Source: Durusdinium trenchii
Taxonomy: Eukaryota > Sar > Dinophyceae > Suessiales > Symbiodiniaceae
Assembly (NCBI GenBank): GCA_963970005.1
Contig: CAXAMN010018668.1
Coordinates: 800,923-864,922 of the forward strand
DNA: 64,000 nt
Direction: 5' to 3'
In this document: positions 55,551 to 64,000 of the stretch, in pieces
How positions within the stretch are numbered: position 1 is the first letter of the stretch
Layout: each line of letters opens with the position of its first letter
The notes under the pieces: model-generated
Database searches by the model: none
Seen by the model: only the letters and a program-made list of their open reading frames with translations
What the model was told of the DNA's origin: nothing
Position numbers and translations under genes: made by a program

Positions 55551-58500
55551 GTCGATTTCAACCAATCGCTCTTCACCTTCTTGGGCAGAATAGAAGAGAT
55601 GTATTGCCCACAGATACCGTACCATACAGCCCTCCATGCTGCAGATGTGATGATGACCACGGACACTTGGCATTTTTTCGTCCAGCATACTCTGGCGAAG
55701 TGTGGCTTGACAATTCTAACTTTCAGAATCAAACTCATGAATACATCAGCACAATTAGATGGAAGTGCCAGCTTTCAATCTTTTCTCCGCATCTTCTAGG
55801 AGTGGTTTCTTCGGGCGCCGACGCTAGCTTCCGAGGCACATGTTGTACAACTGTCTACCAATGCTTTGCACCTCCGAAACTCAAGAAGCACGGGACACAA
55901 TGATAAGGATATGACATGATCTGACACATGCTCGGTCCTGGGAGCTCTTCTTTTTGAAACATCTTGCTCTGATGGGTCCTCTGACCTGAACTGAAAGACG
56001 GTGACCCTCCAAGTTGCCCGAGCGACTAAATTATCCAAGGTCAAATTTGGCAACAGAGTTGTATTTGCTAGCCTAGTCGCAGGCAAGTAATATCAGTAAA
56101 TTTCATGACACTAACATTGCAAAAAATCATTCCAAAGTAATATACTACTGTAAATGATCTTAAATCAAAAGAACTCACGTGTATTGTATATAAGGCACTA
56201 TATATAAGGCATTTTGAGGCCATAAGGCTAATAACATGCCGCATTCGTTCGACTTTGACCTATTTGAGCAAACGGGCGACGGCCCATTGAGAGGTCTCCG
56301 AGTTGGATCACGTGATGGTGTCGAGCTGAGTTGAATCGCGCTCCGTTGAGTGTGTTGACCAGCCTGTCCTTCGATGTGATTCGAACGGATGGGCAACTGA
56401 CTCCCCCATGAATGGCTTCCACCCTTCCACCCCCACCGCTCTCGGACTTGCACTCAGAGCCGGGAGAGAGGTTACTGTTCGCATCGTGGCTCAACGGCTT
56501 TTCACCGAGGTTCTGATCGCCTGTGCCATCCATGATGTTGGACACAATGGCAGGTCGCTAGTTCTTGGGAGTACGCCCAATACGGGATGTCATCTATGAA
56601 GCCATACCAAACTCATGACAGCGCACATGATAACAAGAATGATAAGCTCCAGGACCAAAAGCGGAAGGGGAATTGTGGAAGCTTTATGCTCTGCTTGTAT
56701 GGTCGGAGCTACATACGCCGAGTTTCCTTGTGTCACTGCACTAGAACGACATATGTAACGCCGTATTTGCATGAAAGACGGCAAAATCAATATAAACAAA
56801 GCGAGAAGACAAGAAGTGGTATGGTGCACACTAAAAGCTTTATGATGGTTTATGTAATATACAATTATTATACATATATAATACAACGTGGTTTCTACTG
56901 CATCAGTGCTGTAGTTGGCACAGCAGATGCTACGATCTTGTGTTAGTCACTCTATTTTGAGCTACATAAATAAGGAGGTGCGTTTTTTTTTTGCGTTTTT
57001 CTGCTTTTGTTGCTTTTCTGCTTCTGCTGCTTTTGTTGCTTTTCTGCTTTTGCGGCTTTTCTGCATCTGCTGCCTTTTTGCTTTTGTTGCTTTTCTGCTT
57101 TGGCAGCTGGCAGCTGTTCTCCTTTCTCTTTTTGTTTTTGCTTGTCCGTTTGTTTGCTTTGCAAAGAAGAAACCAAACAAGGAAGGAAGGAAGCAAGGAA
57201 GCAAGCAAGCAAGCAAGGCTCACCTTTGGATCTGGTGTGCTGCTGGGGGAGCGCTGCCCCCCCCCCAACCCCGTACGAGGGAATAGTACGTATAATGTGA
57301 TTTTGATGATCTTTGATAGATTTGTATGTTTCAATGTTTTAATTCAATATTGAAACTGTTAATATTGAATTCCCAATGGAATTGCCAAATCCAGGAATCA
57401 ATTCAATATTTTTCATGTTTTAAATATGTTTAAATAGGCTGAGTATTTGAAAAAGAAAAGTTAAATTCCGGGGGGTCCCCAAAGCCCGGAATCAATTAAT
57501 ATTTAAAACATTTAAACATCAAATTAAAATTCAATTCAAATTAAAAAAAGATGGGAAGTTTGAAAAGACAGATACAGGGCTTCGATGCCCATGCTGTCCG
57601 TGGCGCTGCTTTCAAAGCCCGAAGCCACAGCTGATCACCTAAAGACATACCACGCTGAACGAAACCAGTATTGCTGCTCTGGAGCCAAGCAAATCAAGTG
57701 CGTTTTGTCCATTCACGACTCTGACATGATTGATTGCTGGGCATCGATTGGGCAACTATTTGCAGAGAAGCGCAGATCTTCTTCGAAAACAAGTTGTTCC
57801 TGGCCTGCCTCACACAGCCAATAGCATTAATGGACAAATCCGCCTGGTTCTCGATGCATCAGGACTAGGGCCGGCATTTTTCATTAGAATCGTCACGCTG
57901 TTGCATTCACTTCCAATCTTCACACCAGAACTGAACCCAAGCAAATTACATTCCAAGCAGTCAAATATGTCTTCTGATGCCAGGACCCAGGTACGTCAAT
58001 CAGACTACAATTGGCAAAGACCTGTTCGTCCGGCGCGTAGGAAATATCTTCTACGCGCACGAGCTTGGAGAGCAAGTTTTTCAAGAGATCATCTTGCACC
58101 ATGCGAAGGCGCTGGTCTGAAAGAGTGCTTGAGTCGATGTGTTTCTTTTTTAAAGGTTGTTTGTTTCAATCAGCTCGTGTATCTCGACAAGTTTGAACAG
58201 CAAGCTGAAACCTTCTGACTTGCTACAGGTTAAGACAATTTGGCCTCGCTTCATGTTGGAGGCAGTCCGCAGTGGCTCTGCACTGGCCAACCTGTTGCCG
58301 TCCAATACATCCCGACGGTGGCCTTTGGTGGAGGATGTATGTGTTTCATTCACAGCAATGTTACAGGAGTGCAAGGAGCATCACGAGTTCACCGCAACTT
58401 CGATTGATGGCACGTTCAGAGTTTGCTTGACCATTCTGGAGCAAGTTCCGTTCAATGCGCCCAAGAAAGCTCAGGCGCGGCCTTTTCTGATGAAGATAGT

Positions 58501-61500
58501 GTTAGGCGAGCTATCACTGTCAGAGGCAAGACTGGTGCAGTGGTAGCAATTTTCGCAGCGGCAGGGGAAGGCTCAGACCACATTGCTGCAGGTCTACAAC
58601 AGCGAATCGACAAGGAGTGTCTCAACCAAGTTCGTTTTGTGGCCACAGATGCTCCTAGCCGGCGGCTCTTTTGCATTCTGAAGGAGATTCTGCCGAATTT
58701 GGAAGCGTTGCTGTTGGACCCTATCCACTTGGCCAGGCGCTACGAGTCATCATCTGCCCGAAAGAGAACTGCAGGCTCGGCCACTTTGCGCCGTTGCCTG
58801 GCAAAGTTCTCGAATGGAAGTGCGCTGCTCCAGAAGGAGAGTTTTTACACTGGAGAATGCAGCCCGGCAGTCAGTGCCTATGAGCAAACTCTGCAGCAGC
58901 AAATCTTGGGTAGCTCGATGCCACAAACCAAAGCTAAAAAGCTTTTAAGTTCTGTGGATGAAATGGATGTATGGGTGAGCCATGTCGGTTTTGTGGAAAG
59001 GTTAGTTGCTATGAGCGCCATTTACCGAACAGAAGTGATGAAAAACGAAGAGGGAAAGGCAGTGTATCATCTCTTATGGCAAGCTGCGCAGCCAGATCGT
59101 TTGGGGTGGCTCTTCAACAATGCGCGCGCAAGGGCACGAATGTCTGCGGCTGAACAGATGCTTTTACCGAACCACTAGCAACGAAAGCTTGTACGCTGAG
59201 ATAAATGGAGGGTTCCGGCAGACGCAGCACTTGCACAAGAGCACCCTTCAGCTGAAATTAGATATCCTTGTGCTCGCAAAGCTGGTGTGCCATAACTCCG
59301 CTTTATATTCGCCCACTGCCCGGCAGATGTTGCCAAATGAACTTCTCGCAAGGCGCATTGGGAATGGCCTTTGGAGTGGCAGGGCGTGGCTGGATATGGT
59401 GCAGGACACTTGCGTGGCAAAAGCGCGCAAAAGCTGATTTACCAGTTGAAAAGGAGCGCAAGGCGGAAGCGCTTGCAGTGTCCCAGCATGTACAGAAGAA
59501 GCCAGCCGCCGTCAAAAGGCCGGCGTGGCATAAAACACGACAGTAAAGGTGTAACCCGGGCAGGCGCGCAAAACAGGTCAATGCGCCTGCGTATAGATTG
59601 ATCATGTGTACGATATGAGAATTGACTAAGTTCACAGCTTACAGACTTCACCTTGGGCAAAAGGAAACATTACTCCAATAAGTGCCACGCATCATTGCGC
59701 TCTATATCTCATCTCATCTCCTTCAGTGCCTTGGAAATCAAGACGTTCAAGCGCCGTAAGTGCTGCCCAAATTTGTAGATGAACATATAATTAAAATTCG
59801 CACATATATATATATATTATCCGCGTGTGTAGATTCATGCCAGTGGTTCCTTTTGTGGGATGAAGCGTCCTCATGCTTGTGGGTGTTGTGCACAGGCGCA
59901 CCAAAATCCAAGCGGTATGGATCAGTTCTTGCTGATGAACATAGCAACAGTTTAAGTTGCGTATGTGATGGCTAGTGAAATGGTCTGGGCTCACATGTGC
60001 GCGCACGACGCACCATACTCACACACTATCCTTCAAGATATAGAGGTATCTAGTCTTCACGACTTGATTCGAGTATTTGCGACAACTGAAGTTAATTTAA
60101 GCACACCTTCTAAATTCATATGGCCCAACAATAAGTACCATATATAACATTATGTTTCACCACTTGCTCGCGTGCCGAGGAACGATTGGTGTTGGGCACA
60201 TGTGGATCCGATGATGAGCGATCGACAAAAACCAATAGGGGATTAATGGCAGGGCGTGGAGTGGTGAAGCACAAAAGTTATGTGTTTCTTTTAGGGTATC
60301 ATTGTATTGATTGATTGTTTTCTTGTTTGAAAAAGCTGAGAATATCGTTCCCGAGCGCGAATCGCATTATACCAATTATTCCCTGCCACCCCCAACCCCC
60401 CCCGCGCCACGAAATCTGCACTTCATCTCCGACACCCGCGCCTGCCACGAAATCAATATTTTAAGGTGAACTCCCCGGTGCAAAAACTTTGCTATAATTA
60501 GCTAGGTACTAATTAAAAACCTGCTCTAGCCCAATGTTTTTTGAAAAACACGAAAAAATAGACAAACCCAAATTAAATGTGCACCCCCAAAAAATAGATA
60601 TATAATCAGTTTACACTCATATATAATCTTTGGTCTTTCGCACGGTGCTGACGGTAGGTAGAATTGGTTTGTGTGCACTGACGGCGTATTCGTTGCCTGT
60701 CTCGTTTGGCATTGGTACGTGCTGACTGATCATCCCACATTGTTCTACATGGGTGGCATGAAATATGGTTTGCTTGCTTTTCAAAACTTGCACGTGCCAT
60801 TCAGGAAGTATACACATATATTCCATTGCCATCATATTCCATCGTATTTCCATGCCGCATTTTGGTTGGTCGCTTCTCCTTGACAGAGTAAAAGTCCTGG
60901 GTGGCAGGAACAATCTCTTTCACACGAAGACCATGAGCCCATTGGCGATCACCTACAATGACAAGAGCGTTCTTGAGAATATGCACGTGGCATCCGCCTT
61001 CGAAGTCATGCAGCAGGACGATTTGTTGGAGTCGCAAGCGAGATGAAACAAGAAAAGAGAAGTCGGTTCGAGTTTCGGGGCGGAATGGTCGGATTTCTCG
61101 CTATGACGTGCCTTGCGCAGTTGGAGGATTCTGGACATGCCTTGTGGTAAGTGGGAGAGTCCTTGGATCTCAAACGTTTGAGCATTTGCATGTGGTTCCA
61201 GGATGCGCAGTACAATTGGCTCGCCCACTTGCAGCAGAACTTCCTTCCAGAGAGTGCATCCAAGGCTGTGAACTTGCAGCAGTACATCCGAAGGCAGGAA
61301 CAAGAGGACGCTACTAGGGGTTCCTGGCCTTACTACTAGGAACAAGGATGCTACTAGGAGTTTTTTCGCGCGCGCGAGGATAAGGCTCCATAAGGGTCCC
61401 TTCAAGAGGGTCCCATTGAGTAGTAGGGGTCTAATGAGGGTCCCTTCAAGAGCGATGGCATCAGGGTTGGTTCGGTGTTGCGACTCGTTTATTGTTATCT

Positions 61501-63951
61501 ATTTTATGTGCATGCTATTTCAGTCAAACTTCGAGCATCGGTTTTCATGGCATATGTCTTTGATAGACTTATAGTTCTTGCATGTTCTAGAGCGCAGTTC
61601 TGGGACAAGCCGTGCCATGTTGCCTCCACTGCTCACAATCTAGGATCGCTGCAAGACAGCTGGATTGACACAATGCACATGACACTCGCAGACTGCACCC
61701 ACTTGTTCAGGGGAATCATTGACATTGTCTTGGGCACAGACATGGCCAAGCACATCCAGCACCAGAAATTTCTGGCTAGCCGCGTTGCCGTGGGGTTCTC
61801 AGACCAGCCGGTTTCAGAACAGTCGCTTTTGGGCAAAGACTGACCATGCGAGCCCGTCCAATGGAAACCTGTTACATTCCACGCTGATGAAGGGAGAGAA
61901 CGGCTGAGGCAGTGCAAAACCAAAACAATGCCGAGGCATTTGCAGTGATTTACATGGGTTAGCACGGGTTTGCTGATCGTAGGAGTTGGCAAAATCTTCA
62001 ATTGAACTTTGGCGACCAGTAGCAAGACTGCAGAACGAACACTGGTCAGACCAACATCTCCATATTGTGCGAACTTTCGGTCTTTACAACCAGCAAGGCT
62101 AGTACTAGTATTTGCTTAATCCAAACTCTAAACCAACGTTTTGCCTTTTCCTCCCAGAGTCCGCATCAGCTTTCTGAATCGGACGGTTTCAATCATTTTC
62201 TACGCAGTCTACAGATCAGCAGATTTGACGTGATGTTCAATATGTGGAGCAAGACTGTCAACAGCACCGTGGAACACATGAGACGTGAACTTTTTCATTT
62301 GATCTTTGCCAGGCTAATGGTGAGACCAGCAAGATGGAATTTCTTGAGGCCATCATGCATGCTGCCGACATCTCTAACCCATGCAAGTCCGGGGCTCAGC
62401 TGACATTGGTTGACGCTTGCACTGCGAGTTGATCTCACATTGGTTGGCCGGCTGTTCAAGACAGAGGTTCTTCCATCAAATTGTACTAGTAGCCAGGACG
62501 CTATCAGGTGGAGGCCATCGCAAATAGGTTGGAGGCCATCGCTACTAGCAACAAGAAGCAGCCACCCCCTTTTTTGCCGGTCCGTTCACACTTTTGAACG
62601 GACCCGTCGTTCGCCGCAGCCTGAGAGCTTCCGTTCCCCAATGTCAAGCTCCTTCGCAAGGCCCAGAAAGATGATGCTGCACTGGACTCAAAGAGTATCT
62701 CTGGCTGAGTGACCTAGGATTTTGATGGATTTCGTGGATCTCAAATCATCCCAGTTTCAAGAATCGATGAACCTGCTCCAAAGTTGACAGACTTGTCTGG
62801 ACAGCAAGGTGCTATCATGATTTTGGCATCCCCCTTACCACTATGCTTGCCGTAGGTCTTGGGATTACCCATACCTGTGGAAACGCGCATGCATTTCTTT
62901 TGTAAAGAATCCACTGTCCTGGGAACCACTGGTTCCATTTTGGCATCAGGCCCACTTAGTTCGTTGGTCATTGGGAGCGCATGCTTTTTTTCAGTTAGAC
63001 CTAAGCTTGTTTGCCTATCCAGAACGGTATGTGGTTGTTGATCCCTACCACACCAGCTGGTCGGGTAGTGGACGTGACTCCTACCTGCGATTTTTTTGGC
63101 CAGGTAATTGAGGAGTTTTGGGCACAGGGTGACGAAGAAATGCGACTCAACATCGAGGCTGGGGATTCTACATGATCTGTGTGATCCAAAGTGATGAAAC
63201 ACCGCATGCTGCACAAAAACGATGCATACAAGTCATACAATTGACAAAGTTCTGTTTGAGGGATCCAACTCTTCTTGATTGTGACAAGGAAAGGTTGAGA
63301 TGGTAAGGTTTAATGCGTTGGTTAAGCATCAGTATCAGCAACTCTTTGCACTTTCCATTTGTGATTCATTGATGTGTTTCTTCAGATCTGCAACATTAAA
63401 GTTGGACTAGGCATTGGACGGTAGCCAGCAACGCTACTATCTAGCAAAGCTACGAAAGACAACTTGAATGGACCGATACTTCGAGAATATATGAATTTAA
63501 TTGAATTGATAGCTATATGATGACTATTATATAAAATCATCCACTTCCAGCTAGAAATTATTTGGTCACTCAATTGGTTGGATTTTGTTTGGCATGGATC
63601 CAAAATGCTTCATTGCTGCAGGTCAGTCCGATGTGTGATCGAATCACGGGAGAAGACTCCATTCCGAAGCAGCAATTAGGCACCGCTGTCCAGTTGCCTC
63701 GTAACAAACTGTGTTAGACAAGGAAAGTCAACGTAGACCAGCAGGAGGGCACGGACTGTGCTGCAGGAGATGTTCAGGTGAAGGCATGTGCTTGTTGTCA
63801 TAATTTGTACGCAAACACCGTGTTGAGCAAGAGTTTTTCTAGAGCAAAAGGATGCTCCATTGCCCCCATGTAACATCGCTCGACAGGCTTCATTGACTTC
63901 GTGATCACTCCCTACTACACGCCTTTGGCTGAATTAATCCCGGAGGCACCG
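55551..63951 (+). CDS. 3',5'-cyclic nucleotide phosphodiesterase, class I catalytic domain (3' end beyond window)
   Basis: Hydrolyses cAMP and/or cGMP with two metal ions. Exons in order: 55551-~55700 (GRIEEMYCPQIPYHTALHAADV), 56510-56553 (CAIHDVGHNG), 60908-61016 (NNLFHTKTMSPLAITYNDKS, then VLENMH), 61202-61253, 61692-~61800 (FRGIIDIVLGTDMAKH), 62313-~62400 (FLEAIMHAADISNPCKSG), 63104-63157 (EEFWAQGDEEM), 63622-63679 (VSPMCDR) and 63887-63951 (GFIDFVITPYYTPLAELIP). All signature blocks of the class I domain occur in the right order, and the metal ligands (His of LHAAD, His-Asp of IHDVGH, Asp of HAADISN) are present. Joins are frame-perfect; several donors are GC or GA. HDVGHNGRNN has Asn where HPG is usual, and YHT where YHN is usual. 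N-terminal exons were not securely found, nor the usual aromatic W exon before EEFWAQGD. The CCG/GTATCA donor at 63952 shows the gene continues. Confidence 0.9.
56960..57215. repeat. low-complexity CTGCTTTTGTTGCTTTT tract with purine tail
   Basis: A T-run at about 56985, then about 110 bases of imperfect TTTTGTTGCTTTTCTGCTTC-type repeats, then GGAAGGAAGGAAGCAAGG and CAAGCAAGCAAGCAAG at 57180-57215. The 100-130 codon open frames here are pure Phe/Leu/Cys/Ala or, on the other strand, Lys/Gln/Ala repeats. Intronic. Confidence 0.85.
57585..59546 (+). pseudogene. decayed DDE-type (MULE-like) transposase inside phosphodiesterase intron
   Basis: Pieces of one protein lie in succession in different frames. 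~57645-57725 reads KTYHAERNQYCCSGAKQIKC, possibly a Cys/His finger. ~57750-57860 reads RKQVVPGLPHTANSINGQIR. ~57993-58113 reads TTIGKDLFVRRVGNIFYAHE. ~58235-58485 reads SGSALANLLPSNTSRR and ATSIDGTFRVCLTILEQVPF. ~58480-59175 reads VRFVATDAPSRRLFCILKEI and LLLDPIHLARRYE. ~59170-59430 reads TSNESLYAEINGGFRQTQHL and NSALYSPTARQML. The last piece, to 59546, is Lys-rich. Candidate acidic residues are Asp at 58406-58408 (SIDGTF) and 58648-58650 (ATDAP), with a third at 58717-58719 (LLDPIH). At least three frame changes without introns (about 58480, 59170 and 59425) show it is broken. It sits between the HDVGH and YND exons of the phosphodiesterase. Family placement is from recalled resemblance to dinoflagellate transposase-like proteins. 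Confidence 0.7.
59547..60907. other. remainder of the large phosphodiesterase intron
   Basis: No gene recognised. AT dinucleotides at about 59.81 kb, a C-rich tract with CCCCC runs at about 60.39-60.44 kb, and AT-rich DNA to 60.62 kb. The intron spans 56554-60907 (4.35 kb) and includes the decayed transposase. Confidence 0.6.
61305..61370. repeat. CTAGTAG-type repeat in phosphodiesterase intron
   Basis: GGACGCTACTAGGGGTTCCT then GGCCTTACTACTAGGAACAA and ATGCTACTAGGAGTTTTTT: nearly the same composite as at about 1925-1985, including the T-run. It is followed by CGCGCGCG. Confidence 0.75.
61395..61455. repeat. direct repeat AGGGTCCCTTCAAGAG
   Basis: AGGGTCCCTTCAAGAG occurs at about 61396 and 61438, with a partial third (AGGGTCCCATTGAG) between them. 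Local tandem duplication in the same intron as the adjacent CTAGTAG-type repeat. Confidence 0.7.
62503..62560. repeat. CTAGTAG-type repeat, both forms joined
   Basis: GTGGAGGCCATCGCAAATAG, then GTTGGAGGCCATCGCTACTA and GCAACAAGAAGCAG. This locus links the 'GGTTGGAGGCCATCGC' word with the 'GCTACTAGCAACAAG' word, showing they belong to one repeat family. Intronic in the phosphodiesterase. Confidence 0.7.
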
Positions 63952-64000
63952 GTATCACCTTCATCTTCATTTTCGGTGCTTCAAGCTTGATGGTTTCATA

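Noticed and set aside
56930-57334. overlapping 84-134 codon open frames on both strands
   Set aside because: They are translations of the CTGCTTTTGTTGC and GAAG/GCAA simple repeats and encode only Lys/Gln/Ala or Phe/Leu/Cys repeats.
1-64000. CRISPR arrays, bacterial operons, rRNA genes
   Set aside because: No regular repeat-spacer array, no ribosome binding sites before polycistronic frames and no rRNA-like stretch; gene structure is eukaryotic throughout.

Overview
The window looks like nuclear DNA of a dinoflagellate, most likely a symbiodiniacean. Four lines of evidence support this. Conserved genes are split into many very short exons. The exons join in frame through GT, GC and GA donors and an AG acceptor followed by G. 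All recognisable genes lie on the + strand. A short CTAGTAGC/GCTACTAG interspersed repeat, which I recall from symbiodiniacean genomes, recurs across the window. No bacterial operon structure, ribosome binding sites, CRISPR array, tRNA or rRNA gene was found.

Layout. 1-11.3 kb: no recognised gene, only repeats and a few unidentified exon-like stretches. 11.35-16.6 kb: a secreted metallophosphoesterase of the tartrate-resistant (purple) acid phosphatase type, at least thirteen short exons. 16.6-21.5 kb: repeats, one exon-like Cys-rich module and a GC-rich foldback. 21.485-22.387 kb: an intronless gene for a telobox-type Myb/SANT DNA-binding protein. 24.0-30.1 kb: a multi-exon C5-cytosine DNA methyltransferase. 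30.6-45.4 kb: a very long series of exons of unidentified protein(s), with a Lys/Gly-rich start and a C-terminal membrane segment plus Cys/His motif. 47.9-49.5 kb: ribosomal protein eL14. 49.5-55.3 kb: unidentified exons and repeats. 55.5-64 kb: a 3',5'-cyclic nucleotide phosphodiesterase running off the right end, with a decayed DDE-type transposase in its largest intron.

The most unusual stretch is 24-46 kb. It is poorer in GC than its flanks. Its introns are crowded with degenerate TTTGAGT/GTGAGT (or complementary ACTCAAA) words, and it has small tandem duplications across intron/exon borders. It pairs a DNA methyltransferase with a large unidentified multi-exon gene. I infer a large methyltransferase-bearing mobile or formerly mobile unit, but found no reverse transcriptase, integrase, terminal repeats or target-site duplication, so this is a hypothesis.

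The genes do not form one pathway. eL14 is housekeeping (translation), the phosphodiesterase ends cAMP/cGMP signals, the metallophosphoesterase is probably secretory, and the telobox and methyltransferase proteins act on chromatin or DNA. Exon limits were set by eye from reading-frame continuity and splice-site fit. Family names come from motifs recognised by eye; no database search was run.
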